Shown in pieces: positions 33,037-45,288 of a stretch of DNA of 64,000 bases. A program made the translations under genes and the position numbers. The notes under the pieces were generated by a model, which saw nothing but the letters and a program-made list of their open reading frames with translations, made no database searches and was not told the origin of the DNA. Numbering within the stretch: the stretch's first letter is position 1; each line of letters starts with the position of its first letter. Source of the DNA: Chalara sp. BL73 (taxonomy: Eukaryota; Ascomycota; Leotiomycetes; Helotiales); assembly GCA_918026815.1 (NCBI GenBank), contig CAKJVC010000065.1:496001-560000 (forward strand). The letters run 5' to 3'.

Positions 33037-35714
33037 TGCGTGAGTCGCGGTTCAATAATGGTAACGGTACCAGGGGCAGAGGGATACTGGATACAGGTGA
33101 TCCATGTGGGGGCCCGTAGCTTTTGTACAGTGGGGAGGCTGAATACGCCTGTTCCCTACGTTGCCCGCCTAGCATCGAGCGATGTCGCAATCCGCCGGAG
33201 TTTACTAAGGATGCAAATGGCTGCATTTCGCTCAGTCCTACTCGCTGCTCTTAGATTTTTGTGTACGCACTAGCAGCGAGCCGAGCCATGCAGCCGTGTC
33301 CAAGTGTCACAAGGACTTGGGACCCACCCTCTCGTCTGACCTGTGTTCAATGCCCTCGACTCCCGCGAACAATGTGCTGATATTGCTCACCAGAGGGGAA
33401 AATAATTGTTGTCCAAGTTATCGACCAGTCTTTTTTGTTAACATGGCAATGCATACCGCACTACGTCGATGATCGCAGCCGTCATGTAACCTATGTTATA
33501 TTCTGGCTGCGCCTTGCGAGTGCTCAACATGGGGCAGCCAATCGACGAGGTGCGGCTTTTTGCCGTTCGCGATTAGCGCAATTCTGGTGACATAAAAGGC
33601 TGATACGGAGAGGGGTATAAGCATGTTTGTACGAGGAGTAGTAGGTCTCGTTATCTTGCGACAATATCATAATTTTAAAACTTACTATAGAAACAAAATT
33701 ATTTTGACAGTTGGCATGAGGTGGTGTTTGACGGAGCCTTGTACAAAATATTAAAGGTATTTGCGCAACGCAGGCTATTCCGCTACGCAGGGGAAAAGGG
33801 TACACAGCCTGATGACTTTTGTACTAGAAAACAACTACCTTACAGTATAACACCACCGCCGCATTTCGTGGTCACCGAGATTCAGCCTCAGCTGAATGTA
33901 TTACCGCAGTTAGGGGCTAATAGTAACTGAATCATACATAGGGAGGCATATGGTAGCGGGGAATGCCATTGTGTTGGCGAAGCCAGCCATCCCCAATTTG
34001 GTGAGTGGCACATTAATTGCGCTATACTTGTACATCTTGTTCTCATTGTCATTCGGATTGAGATGTTTGGAGATATTATTTTGTGGTTGTGGCCATGTCG
34101 TATAATTGGCAAGCGACTGAGCCGATCCGCCAAGTGGCGAACATGCATAACCACTTCTCCGACTGAGTGGCTGGAAAAGTGATAAGCAATATGACAAGAA
34201 TAACCCCGTATGCATCCACTATGACTTTCGGTAGAAGATTTCTCAACGTGAGAATATTAAAGCTAAGCATATTTGCTACGACGGCCGACGCGGTTCTGTT
34301 CAAATAGAAAGAGTCACGTGGCCTTCAGAGAGTATAGGGCAAACAAGTGTCAATTGCTGAAGGTTGTAGAACCTAAACTACAGGAGAGAATCCCTCTACT
34401 TATAGGGGTGTGATACTCGCATGTCAACACAACGATGCCTACTGGTGCCTACAATAGACTTTAGGTATGGTCCTTAGACCTAACCTGTTCAACAGGTTCG
34501 TTCTTGGGGTGGCATTTCGAACTGCTTTTTCTTCCGACGAATTCTCTGGACGGCGCTCACGCTGCACGAGGCTTTTAAGGCGATTAGCTTTGTTTCAACC
34601 CCTTTTTCCAGCGATGTTTAAATCAAAACATGCTGTGCAGCATCCGGTTGCGGCGCCATGATCGTGGCTGACACAGGATGAAGAATGAAACGAGTGATGG
34701 GAGGATTGATGACCTCCTTGGTACATGTATCTGCAAAGCCACACAAGCCACAACAGACCAACCCCGCAGTCGTTTAAAAAATGTTAATTAAGAACCAGTG
34801 ACACCCAATTCGCCTTCCACTGTACCGGTGCTAACCTTAATCACCACTTAATTGTCATCACAGAGCAGAGCCAATTCTGTCATCTTGTATGGGAGATGAG
34901 TCCAGGAATTGATATGCGAGAGAAGGGTACTTAAAATAAGATATTTGTTGTCCTTCCCCTCTTGGCGAACTCTGCAATTCTGCACCGACTAGGGCGAAGA
35001 TATGCAACATAGGCGACCCTTTTTTTTTATATTTCAAGTTCTTTACTTTGAGGCTGGATTTATACAAAATGAAATCGTTTTACAACTGAATCTTACTCAA
35101 AATCAAGTTTAATACGCTCTTGCTCATCGATTGGCTCCTCCAAAACATCGCTGTGGTCGCAAAATAGTACTCAACACTCCAAAACGCAAATGACTTATTG
35201 AAGTCCATCCAAGTCGTAATAGGTAGGTTGTGGTGGTGTAACTGGTGTTCTAAGCGTTGAGAGCGACATAGTAGTAAAAGTGTAAATAGCTTCGGTTGCG
35301 CAGCTAGCAGCCAGAGTGCCTGCGATTCTGCCGCTTATAAGGCCTTAATCAGGTGAAAGGTGGTGTGCTAGAGGGTGGCGATATCACATTTTACAAAGTG
35401 GCGAAATATCAATTAAAACGGGCGGGGTGGGGGGGGGGGGGAGGGATAGCATGACGTGGCAATGCGTCCAGCCAGTCTGCCCAGCGAGCGCCAGAGTTCA
35501 GCCTTGTGAGGCTCAAATTCGTGGTAAAATACTCTTTCTCCGTAAAACTAGCTTCTATTCTCTCTAGACGCTGGCTATTTTGCGTTATTTCAATCAAATT
35601 CGTACCGGTTGGGTCTCCGCAAGAAACCTCGGCGATAGAACAGGAACTAAACCCGGGCAATAAGTATCCAAGACTACCTTTATCCTCTCAAATGCTTATA
35701 GCGACCTTCTCGCA
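33037..35714. other. gene-poor region
   Basis: It contains the family A solo LTR. Minus-strand open frames at 33888-34303 and a helix-turn-helix-like stretch (GVETKLIALKASCSVSAVQR, about 34570-34640) may be remnants of an old transposon, split by that LTR. I cannot name them. A G-tract lies at 35429-35441. No promoter element of the NLR gene is identified. Confidence 0.45.
34297..34494 (+). mobile_element. solo LTR, family A, copy 2
   Basis: It begins TGTTCAAATAG and ends CCTGTTCAACA, with the duplication GGTTC (34292-34296, 34495-34499). It is 62 bp shorter than the copy at 1142-1401. Confidence 0.92.
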
Positions 35715-38700
35715 ATGGCGACGCAAGCAGCTACCGGGCTCAGAACTCATAATGAATATACCGTGGGGTGGCTTTGTGCTCTGCCAAAGGAGCAGACTGC
35801 GGCAACGGCCATGTTGGACCAGAGGCATACCGATCTTCCAAAGCCACCGAATGACCCTAATACATACACCTTAGGATCGATTGGCAAGCATAACATCGTT
35901 ATAGCATGTCTCCCAAAGGGCAAGCTCGGTACTAGCGCGGCGGCTACGTTCGCTACCCAGATGGTGCGCACGTTCCCGTCAATCAAGATTGGCCTGATGG
36001 TTGGCATTGGTGGTGGTATTCCGCAAAAGGTTCGACTCGGCGATATTGTAGTCAGTACACCCGTTGGTCAGTTTCCTGGCGTAGTCCAATGGGACTTCGG
36101 CAAGGCGAAAGATGGTGGAAAATTCGAGCGAACTGGGGCATTAAACAATCCACCCACATCGCTCCTGACAGCACTGACCAAATTGGAGACTCAACATGAG
36201 ATGAATGGATCAAAGATACATCAATATCTGGACGATCTGGAAAGGAATTGGCCCAACCTGGTACCGAAATACATTCAATCTGCTTCTCTGAAGGAACCTT
36301 CCTTCGAACTAGACAATTCCTATCGCGGCCGGCGTAGATGGCAGGTCGTATTCTTAACACTCTGGGAGACGATTCTAGCTTTCCTCAAGTTCCTCTTAGG
36401 CTGGTGGGCCATTGCCCCTATAGGCAGTAAGGACAAAGAGGTGACGAGTACCACAGTTGGCACTGTGGTCGATAGAAAGCAAAGCAGACTCCGAGAAATA
36501 CGCGTTCATTATGGTCTAATTGCATCTGGTAATCAAGTTATCAAGGATGCTAAGCTTCGTGACAGTCTCAACGAAAGTCTTGGTGGGAGTGTTCTCTGTG
36601 TCGAGATGGAAGCAGCAGGACTCATGGACAACTTCCCATGCATTGTCATTCGAGGAATTTGCGACTATGCTGACTCACATAAAAATAAAGATTGGCAGGA
36701 GCATGCTGCGGCTGTAGCGGCAGCATTTGCGAAGGAACTTCTGGGATATGTACAGCCAAGTGACGTTGACGGAGAGCGTCCAGTGAAGGATATACTAAGC
36801 CATAGTTAGTTCATGACTCTGTTGTTATAGTAGCAAGTTTCTAATAAATCTATTGTTCACGACAGTGTTGAGTTTATAAAGTCTAAGATAAATAAAAAGG
36901 AGGACCTTGAGATACTCAATTGGCTCACGCCAGTCAACTATGGGCCCCAGCAGAGCGATTTCATCAATCGAAGACAGCAAGGGACTGGCCAATGGTTACT
37001 AAACTCGACAGAGTTCCAGACGTGGATAAACAACGACAGCCAAACTTTGTTTTGTCCAGGAATTCCCGGGGCGGGGAAAACAATTCTCACATCGATTGTA
37101 GTAGAAAAGCTCAGCTCGCGATTTTCCACAGACCCGGGTGTTGGCATTGCGTACTTGTACTGTAACTTCCGGCAGAAACATGAACAGAAGGCGCAAGATT
37201 TACTCACAAGTCTCTTAAAACAGCTGAGCCAAGAGCAGTCTACCCTCCCGGATAGTGTAAAGTTTCTTTACGACAAGCACAAGGAGAAGCAGACGCGGCC
37301 ATCTCTCGACGAAATTTCGAGGACTCTCCAGTCTGTAGTTGGCACATATACAAGAGTTATTATTATTGTAGACGCACTTGATGAATGCCAAGCATCCGGT
37401 GGCTGCCGGAGGATTTTCTTATCGGAGATCTTTAGCCTTCAGACTAAGACTAGAGCAAATCTTTTTGCGACGTCGAGGTTTATCCCGGATATCACAGAGA
37501 AATTTAACGGGAGCATAAAACTTGAGATCCGTGCGCACAATGAAGACGTGCGACAATATTTAAACGGCCAGATATTACAGTCTTCACGGAAATTACTAAA
37601 CACTTACGGTGAAGAGATCAAAACCGAAATCACAAAGGCAGTTGATGGAATGTAAGTTCCTGCCTTACTAAGTTATAAAGCCAAGCCATTAACGCGAGTC
37701 CAGGTTTTTGCTGGCGCAACTTCACTTTCAAGCTGTTAGTACTAAAACGACACTTAAAAGGATTAGAGACGTGTTAAAGAACCTGCCTACTGGACCGAGA
37801 GCCTACGATTATGCCTACGAAGAAGCTATGGAAAGAATCTTGAGCCACGATACAGACTCTAAGGAACTGGCTAAGCAAGTTCTGTCATGGATTACGTGCT
37901 CTAGGAGACCGCTCTCGACCTCTGAACTTCAATACGGGCTTGCAGTAGAAGTTGGTGATGCTGAACTCGATAAAGAGAATCTGCCCCAGGCTGAAGACAT
38001 GGTTTTAGTATGCGCCGGCTTAGTCACAGTCGATGAGGAAAGTGGGATTATTCGGTTAGTTCACTACACAACACAGGAATACTTCGAGCGAACGCAAGGG
38101 CAGTGGTTCCCCGGTGCGCAGATTAATATTACGACAACATGCGTTACATACCTTTCTTTTGACACTTTTAAAAGCGGTTATTGTCAAAGTGACAAAGAGT
38201 TTAAACAACGGCTTCAATTAAATAAACTATACAACTACGCAGCACACAATTGGGGTCATCATGCTCGGGAGGCTTCGACTTTGTGTCAAGGCTCTATAGA
38301 ATTTCTCCAGAAACAAGCCCAAGTCGAGGCGTCAAGTCAAGTACTACTAGCTGAGAAGACTTACTTATACAACACGAAAGATAGCCAAAGATTCCCGAAG
38401 TATATGACAGGACTGCATTTAGCAGCGTACTTCGGGCTTGAGGCTATCTTCCAGCCACTGCTCGCAACAGCCCAGTTTGATGTCGACTCGAAGGACGCAT
38501 ACGGTCAGACGCCGCTGTTGTGGGCTGCTCGGAACGGGCACGACAGTGTTGTCAAGTTGCTGCTCGTAACAGAGAAGGTTGATATCGACTTGAAGGACGA
38601 CGAATACGGTCGGACGCCTTTATTGTGGGCTGCTCGGAACGGGCACGACAGTGTTGTCAAGCTGCTGCTCGCAACAAAGAAGGTCGATGTCGACTCGAAG

Positions 38701-40863
38701 GACAATGAATACAGTCAGACGCCGCTGCTGTGGGCTGCTGAGAACGGGCACAGTGGTGTTGTCAAGCTGCTGCTTGCAACAGAGAAAGTCGATGTCCACT
38801 CGAAGGACAAATACAGTCAAACGCCGCTGTTGTGCGCTGCTCGGAACGGGCACGACAGTGTTGTCAAGCTGCTGCTTGCAACAGAGAAGGCTGATGTCGA
38901 CTCGAAGGATAAATACGGTCAGACACCGCTGTCGTGGGCTGCTCGGAACGGGCACGACAGTATTGTCAAGCTGCTGCTTGCGACAAAGAAGGTCGATGTC
39001 GACTCAAAAGACAACGGTGGTCGAACGCCGCTGTTGTGCGCTGCTGAGAAAGGGCACGACAGTGTTTTCATGCTGCTGCTCGCAACAAAGAAAGTCGATG
39101 TCGACTCGAAGGATAAATCTGGTCGGACGCCGCTGTCTTGGGCTGCTGAAAACAAGCACGACAGTGTTGTCAAGTTACTGCTCGCAACAGAGAAGGTTGA
39201 TGTCGACTCGAAGGACAACGAATACGGTCGGACGCCTTTATTGTGGGCTGCTCGGAACGGGCACGACAATATTGTCAAACTGCTGTTTGCAACAAAGAAA
39301 GTCGATGTCGACTCGAAGGACAAATACAGTCAGACGCCGCTGTTGTGGGCTGCTCGGAACGGGCATGACAGTGTTGTCAAGCTGCTGCTCGCAACAGCCC
39401 AGTTTGATGTCGACTCGAAGGACGCATACGGTCAGACGCCGCTGTTGTGGGCTGCTCGGAACGGGCACGACAGTATTGTTAAGCTGCTGCTCGCAACAGA
39501 AAAGGTTGATGTCGACTTGAAGGACGACGAATACGGTCGGACGCCTTTATTGTGGGCTGCTCGGAACGGGCACGACAGTGTTGTTAAGCTGCTGCTCGCA
39601 ACAGAGAAAGTCAATGTCGACTTGAAGGACAATGGCAGTCGGACGTCGCTGTGGTGGGCTGCTGAGAAAGGGCACAACAGTGTTGTCAAGCTACTGCTCG
39701 CAACAGAAAAGGTCGATGTCCACTCGAAGGACAAATACGGTCAAACGCTACTGTTGTGGGCTGCTAATAAAGGGCACGACAGTGTTGTCAAGCTGCTGCT
39801 CGCAACAAAAAAGGTCGATGTCGACTCGAAGGACAAATACGGTCGGACGCCGCTGTTGTGGGCTGCTGAGAACGGGCACAACAGTGTTGTCAAGCTGCTG
39901 CTTGGAAAAGAGAAGGTTGATGTCGACTCGAAGGATAAATACGGTCAGACACCGCTGTCGTGGGCTGCTCGGAACGGGCACGACAGTATTGTCAAGCTGC
40001 TGCTTGCAACAAAGAAGGTCGATGTCAACTCGAAAGACAACAGTGGTCGGACGTTGTTGCTATGGGCTGCTGAAAACGGGCACGGCAGTGTTGTCAAGCT
40101 GCTGCTTACAACAGAAACGGTCGATGTAGACTTGAAGGACGACAGTAGTCGAACGCCGTTGTTGTGCGCTGCTCGGAACGGGCACGACAGTGTTGTCAAG
40201 CTGCTGCTCGCAACAAAGAAGGTCGATGTCGACTCGAAGGACAATAAATACATTCAGACGCCGCTGCTGTGGGCTGCTGAGAACGGGCACAGTGGTGTTG
40301 TCAAGCTGCTGCTCGCAACAAAAAAGGTCGATGTCGACTCGAAGGACAACGAATACGGTCGGACGCCACTGTTGTGGGCTGCTCGGAACGGGCACAACAG
40401 TGTTGTCAAGCTGCTGCTCGCAAAAGAGAAGGTTGATGTCGACTCGAAGGATAGATACGGTCAGACACCGCTGTTGTGGGCTGCTCGGAACGGGCACGAC
40501 AGTATTGTCAAGCTGCTGCTTGCGACAAAGAAGGTCGATGTCAACTCGAAAGACAACAGTGGTCGGACGTTGTTGCTATGGGCTGCTGAAAACGGGCACG
40601 ACAGTGTTGTCAAGCTGCTGCTTACAACAGAAACGGTCGATGTAGACTTGAAGGACGACAGTAGTCGAACGCCGTTGTTGTGCGCTGCTAAAAACGGGCA
40701 CGACAGTGTTGTCAAGTTGCTGCTCGCAACAGAGAAGGTCGATGTCGACTCGAAGGACAACAAATACGGTCGGACGCCGCTGTTGTGGGCTGCTTGGAAC
40801 AGGCACGAAAGTGTTGTCAAGCTGCTAGCCACGGGCCAAGCCAACATAATTTCAGATGGATAG
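35715..40863 (+). CDS. PNP-NACHT-ankyrin NLR
   Basis: Fungal NOD-like receptor. Exons 35715-36804, 36838-37651 and 37704-40863 total 5064 nt (1687 residues, frame kept). Residues about 10-350 are a nucleoside-phosphorylase (PNP_UDP) domain: EYTVGWLCALPKEQTAA, IGLMVGIGGGIPQKVRLGDI, GSVLCVEMEAAGLM, CIVIRGICDYADSHKN. The NACHT NTPase follows, with the LEILNWLTPVNYGPQQSDF lead-in, Walker A PGIPGAGKT (about 437-445) and Walker B VIIIVDALDEC (about 537-547), then a winged-helix-like part (VLSWITCSRRPLSTSELQYG). From about 870 to the end are 24 ankyrin repeats of 33-35 residues, 23 of them nearly identical. Family knowledge: ligand binding by the repeats triggers NACHT oligomerisation and the N-terminal effector. 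The first intron would be only 33 nt; otherwise two or three in-frame TAGs would interrupt 36807-36833. Confidence 0.9.
38407..40858 (+). repeat. tandem ankyrin array, about 102 bp units
   Basis: Twenty-four coding repeats with consensus TPLLWAARNGHDSVVKLLL then ATEKVDVDSKDKYGQ. Units 1-2 and 10-11 share the rare ATAQFDVDSKDAYGQ and DLKDDEYGR variants, and units 15-18 match units 20-23, so blocks of several units have been copied. Because the array is so uniform, several other frames on both strands also stay open. Confidence 0.95.
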
Positions 40864-40892
40864 ACGCCTTTCTGCTTGGCCTGTGATAGTAG

Positions 40893-41210
40893 CAGTGAGC
40901 GAGTTAATATTATTGTGATATATCGACCCCTAAAAATCAATACTATTGTTTGTACGTAGATTAGCTATTGAATGGGGGACAGGTCATGTGACGGGGTCAC
41001 ATGACCCAGGAAGGGGCATACCCTCATTCCTCCATTCAACCTTCAACAATTAATCACATTCAACCTAAGCAATCCACGTAAAGACGTGGTGTTGCCACAG
41101 GTAGAGTGATCCGACAACTATGTACCACGCAATATGAGATTTGAAAATTGTATACGTATTACAGCAAAATTTGCAATCTCATATTATATCATACTATATG
41201 TCACGATCCC
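40893..41210. mobile_element. partial hAT element, copy 2, hosting LTR I
   Basis: The left end CAGTGAGCGAG and the body (ATATCGACCCC, CACGCAATATGAGATTTGAA) follow the intact element at 17940-18518 for about its first 140 bp, then stop where repeat G begins. It starts 30 bp after the NLR stop codon. Confidence 0.8.
40947..41116 (+). mobile_element. solo LTR, family I
   Basis: It begins TGTTTGTACGTAG and ends GTGATCCGACA, with the duplication ACTAT (40942-40946, 41117-41121). The related hAT copy at 17983-17995 shows the unoccupied site with a single ACTAT. A second I copy is at 52064. Confidence 0.93.
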
Positions 41211-41212
41211 AA

Positions 41213-41287
41213 TACAGGCGCCAGTGATAGCTGTTTGTAAGGTATCTTAATACGAAGATTCTAAACTAGAGAGAAAAGGTGTAACTA
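41213..41287 (+). repeat. repeat G, plus copy
   Basis: TGTCACGATCCCAATACAGG to GAGAAAAGGTGTAAC, nearly identical to the copies at 28387 and 30346. Confidence 0.85.
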
Positions 41288-41327
41288 CTGCTGGAACTGC
41301 CCTCATATAACCATGGCCAGTTCCAGT

Positions 41328-41832
41328 GTAACAGCCAGAGCCGGTTAGAGACGGATAGGAGCTCAAGGGCCGCAAGCGGCATGCTCCACCTCTGAGCAGC
41401 CACAGGCGTACAGCTACAGCACAGCTGGAAGGATATTGTAACAAATAGAGGGCAGCAGGAGGGATTGCAATATAACAGGTAAGAACACGTGACTGCAATG
41501 TAGTGGAAATAGTGATGTATTGATATCAAAAGTATGCTTGTCCGTCTAGAAGATAAACTCAAGCTTGCTTTCCTCCTGAAAGCTCTAGCTGTTCCTTATA
41601 TCCTTCCAGTAGTGCTGTAGCTGTCAGCCTGTAGCTGCTGTAGCGGTACGCCGGTGGCTGCTGTGGCTGTATGCCTTCTGTAGCTGTACGCCTGTGGCTG
41701 CTGTAGCTGTATGCCTGCTGTAGCGGTACGCCTGTGGCTGCTGTAGCTGTACGCCTATGGCTGCTCAGAGGTAGAGCATGCCGCTTGCGGCCCTTGAGCT
41801 CCTATCCGTCTCTAACCGGCTCTGGCTGTTAC
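41328..41832 (+). mobile_element. family H element with inverted terminal duplication
   Basis: The 3' end of H (ending CCGGCTCTGGCTGTTACA, 41832) is repeated in inverse at 41328-41425 with almost no changes over about 97 bp, so the unit has long inverted ends. The H body starts at 41437 (TGTAACAAATAGAGG). No target duplication is found. Confidence 0.75.
41612..41765 (+). repeat. GTAGCTGT/GGCTGCT minisatellite in family H
   Basis: Repeated units built on GTAGCTGTACGCCTGTGGCT; the array is longer than in the H copy at 516-821. Confidence 0.8.
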
Positions 41833-41938
41833 AACTAAATACTACGATACTAGCTCGTTCACTGGATAGTAGTCACATCGACATTGCTAATTAATTCATG
41901 TTCTTTATATTTTAATATTTTTAATAAATGTCACGGCC

Positions 41939-42184
41939 GTGGCCTTCTCTGGCTTGGAGCTTGGCACCGGATGCCCCAGAGCTCGGCCGGAGCTCAGCAC
42001 CGAACACCGCAAAGCTCGCCTATCCTGATCTCCGGCCAGTTCCTGTATATAGAGCACTGCTTTCCTTCCCTTCTTTTGTCCGTAGCTTGTTCTCTTAGTT
42101 ATGACAATTGATAGTTGTTTACACTTCTGAGTCCTTCTACCTAGATCTACGGATCGAGATCCCTGCTCAGCTTGAGTTGTCACA
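41939..42184 (+). mobile_element. solo LTR, family E
   Basis: It begins TGTCACGGCCG and ends TTGAGTTGTCACA, with the duplication ATAAA (41934-41938, 42185-42189). Confidence 0.9.
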
Positions 42185-42334
42185 ATAAATAGGGGCTTGG
42201 GGGAGCTGATCTTAATATATTAAAATAGGTTTACGTAACTTCAAAACGTTCTGTGAATCTAGAATTTTCTAGTAGACTCGCTTTTTAATCTTTTAGCCAC
42301 GTAATCTTAATACTGCTAACAGAATTACTGCAAT

Positions 42335-42680
42335 TTAGCGTGCTTTTATATGAACGAGCGATGCGAGTTGTGAGAGGCGTCGTGGTTTGAGTGCTGGATA
42401 ACGCTTCTGGAAGCCCTGAGACCAGTTCTTGCCTGGGGGCTTGGTCGCTTTATTCGTCGAACCCTGGCGGGCGATACAGAAGGCGAGGGCAGGTAGGCAC
42501 TTGATTCGCACAGGATTCCCGAGGTCAGCCATTAGTTTCAAATACTTTTCGAGGGCTTTCTCCTCCGACGGAGTGAGACATAGTTGGCCGTCGGCCTCCG
42601 CTTCTAGAGAGGGCCGCCCATGATCGTGATAATAAAGGGTAGTCAGAGGGACCTCACTGCTTTTTGATCTGGCATCGTAT
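42335..42680 (-). pseudogene. pogo/Fot1-like transposase N-terminal fragment
   Basis: On the minus strand it reads VPLTTLYYHDHGRPSLEA then LTPSEEKALEKYLKLMADLG and a CENP-B-type second helix-turn-helix (GKNWSQGFQKRYPALKPRRL). This is the order of fungal pogo/Fot1-type transposases. The DDE domain is missing and the frame ends at 42335. Confidence 0.78.
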
Positions 42681-44730
42681 GTTCAAGCTCTCTCGGCAGG
42701 GAGGCATCTGCAAGGGCTTTACTGGCGCGGTCGCTGATGAAGTATTACCTCCGTACCTTACATGGAGATGGGGATGATTATTATTAGTTTTATTACGCCC
42801 GGCTAAGCCTAAAAGGGCCTAGTCTATATTACATAATACCTTTCCTCCGGTTTCCAATGCCTCCTTCAGCCCATACAACACTGTCTCTGCCAATTTTTTC
42901 CAATTTCGGTAACTCATATTCGAAGGAGTTTTGTGTGTGGTTAGTAGCAAGTGAGCTTGAAGACTGTTCCTTCAGATGTTCAATGTCCTATCGTCGGTGT
43001 CACGTCGCGTGCTCCCAAGCATACGTGACCTATATTAGCCGAGCTCTCAGAGCGCCTCGTGTATTTATAGCCTGCTCTCCCCGAGCTCCTCTTCCTTTCT
43101 CAGCTATAGATTCTCGTATGATGCCACCGTTGCCCTCTGTATCTGTAGATCCACAGCGCGTGTCATGACAGGGGTAGCTAGGTTGGTGCTATGGCTAGGG
43201 TGGTGATGGAGTACGTTAGTGGTTCCCAATAAGTTAGCAGAGTCGAGAATGACTAAGCGCAAGAGAATCGACCGATCCTGACACGGGGCTTTTTCGCGGG
43301 ATATCACGTGTGCTATCAATGTGTTATCACTGCACCTGAAAGGTTTTCGGAAAGTTTCCACCGTTTATCCAGATATCTGTACGCTCAATTATTGTCACAA
43401 GTTTATAATGGGAGTGTGTATTTAGCCAAGAGGTATGTCAAGAGCTTCCGGAAGCCAACAGAAACGAATGTGGTTCTGGCCCATGTGGCCTTTGCGCGAT
43501 CCAGATCTCGAATTCGGGCTCCAGGATAAACAGACTCGAGAGCGAAAAGCATCTGATAAGAGTTTCAGCCAAAAGGGTAACATAATTCCAACTTGTACTT
43601 ATACTTCGGTACTGACGTATGTAGATGGGTTGCAGATTGAGAAAGCATCTCAGAATTCTTTGATTTTCAAACAGACTCTAAGAAACGCCGAAAGCCATGG
43701 AAAAGACCCACATGGCCGGTAAGGAGTGCCGCGTCTCGCAGACTTCGAGGAAGGAAGAATCCGAGGTGACCTACGGCTTGGATTGACGTTGAGAGTTGCT
43801 CCGATAATTCACTAGAGAGTTGCTCCAATGCCTCACGAGAGAGAGACCATAACGAGACGCTCACTGTAGAGTCTTTACAAACCGCAGCACCAACCCCAAA
43901 GTTTCTAGATGATGGCTTTTGCAGGGATAAGTTAACGGACTATCGTGCCTTCAGGATCCGAACGCTCGACGCGACCTGGTCCATTGTGAAACCGCCGAAG
44001 AGATGGCAAGTCGGGAGAATCTCATCAGTAGAATCGAGATGCTGAACAAAGAACCACTATCTGCTATGGATAAAGCAGCAAAACTCCCGCAACATCAAAG
44101 ATTCAGGTTACTAAATTGAGGGATGGGCTCGTGAACCTAAAACTTCACCCTCATTTCGAATGGTCACTGGCTCAAATAGACACCAAAAGTGACAATACTT
44201 CAATTACTGTTTTTGCGAAGCGTGAGCCGCGGAAGACCTTGAATGCTATAGTCATGTATCGAAATACGGCGGCAATTCTGGGGCCTCCACCACCTCATCT
44301 TCGACCAACTCATCCTCCACCAACTCATCCTCAAACATAGAGTGCCGAATCTATCCCTCTAATGGTTGCATCTCTCCGATCAAGGGTCCTCCCTCTCGCT
44401 GGACGACGCACTCACATGCCAAACAAGCCAGCTGCTGAATTCAAATTTTTGAAGAGAAGGACTTTGGTGAGCGTATTCAGGGGTTGTACGAAGCGACGGT
44501 GATCGATGCCGAAGGGAGCTCCATTACAGTGAACCTGGCATCGCTACATCGCATTAGGCTACTTTACTATCAAAGAGCCCTTCTTCAATAGGCCTTGGAA
44601 TTTAAATATCAGCCGCCAAAACCGCCGGGGCATTATATCGCCGGGGGGTACAGCTTGATGCACGATTACGGTAAGCACAGCAAGCTGCGGGACGGGGGAA
44701 ACCGAGATGAGAAGCTTTGGCTGACTTCAG
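42681..44730. other. region without supported genes
   Basis: It holds one family C LTR. Plus-strand frames such as 43308-43722 and 44116-44340 (the latter ending in a Pro-rich tail) may be gene remnants but show no domain I recognise. Confidence 0.4.
42998..43170 (+). mobile_element. family C LTR, full length
   Basis: TGTCACGTCGCGTGCTCCC to GCGCGTGTCATGACA. The flanks GTCGG and GGGGT do not match. Confidence 0.82.
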
Positions 44731-45288
44731 TCTCCGGAACTAGCCCAGGCTCTGGCGGATTGGGAGTTTATTAAATCCTGCGCGATTAAAGGCAAGATGC
44801 ACGACCCCTTTATAATGACAACGGAGAAGACTTGCGATGTGACCTTGATGAAGGAAACTGCCAAGAAATGGAGGGAAGATGCTATCCCAAGAGCATCTCA
44901 TCCCCAGCACCGCGCTTACGTCGCGAAACTTGATGAACATATGAAGTTTTTTGGACTAATCTCGGAGCCTCGAGATGACGGAAAATGGGAGATATTCGGG
45001 GGCTCCCGGAACGTGATAAACAGCAAAGAAAATTTTGAGCTTTTCCTAAAGAGGCTGTGGATGGCTGCTTTAGGAGGAGCCGTTCTTATTGCGCCAATGC
45101 TTCTCATGGTGCTTCAAAATAGTCTTTTAACAACGCTGTTGACTACATCGCTTTGTGTTGTCACGTTTGGTTTCATTATGGCCTTTTACTTAAAAGATCC
45201 CTTCAGTGTCATGTCAGCAACTGCAGCATACGCGGCTGTTCTGGTGGTATTTGTTGGGAATGGTGGTGGAAGTTCAGGTGAAAGTTAG
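44731..45288 (+). CDS. small fungal membrane protein, 3' exon
   Basis: An exon of 186 codons with acceptor CTTCAG at 44730. It reads PELAQALADWEFIKS, MHDPFIMTTEKTCDVTLMK, KWREDAIPRASHPQHRAYVA, FFGLISEPRDDGKWEIFGGS and FELFLKRLWMAALGGAVLIA, then three likely membrane helices (about residues 112-180) ending SATAAYAAVLVVFVGN, a tail typical of DUF6594-like fungal membrane proteins. Function unknown. Upstream exons (44600-44720) are not resolved: the candidate donor at 44670 is out of phase. It may therefore be a 5'-damaged gene. Confidence 0.65.
   Translation, partial: SPELAQALADWEFIKSCAIKGKMHDPFIMTTEKTCDVTLMKETAKKWREDAIPRASHPQHRAYVAKLDEHMKFFGLISEPRDDGKWEIFGGSRNVINSKENFELFLKRLWMAALGGAVLIAPMLLMVLQNSLLTTLLTTSLCVVTFGFIMAFYLKDPFSVMSATAAYAAVLVVFVGNGGGSSGES

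Noticed and set aside
33888..34303. MFS transporter fragment suggested by hydrophobic minus-strand frames
   Set aside because: No transporter signature could be confirmed and frames overlap; hydrophobicity alone is not enough.
38505..40940. Many long minus-strand and alternate plus-frame open frames across the ankyrin array
   Set aside because: They are by-products of uniform repeats of a codon pattern without stops; only the plus frame with TPLLWAARNGHDS repeats encodes a known fold and joins the NACHT exon in phase.
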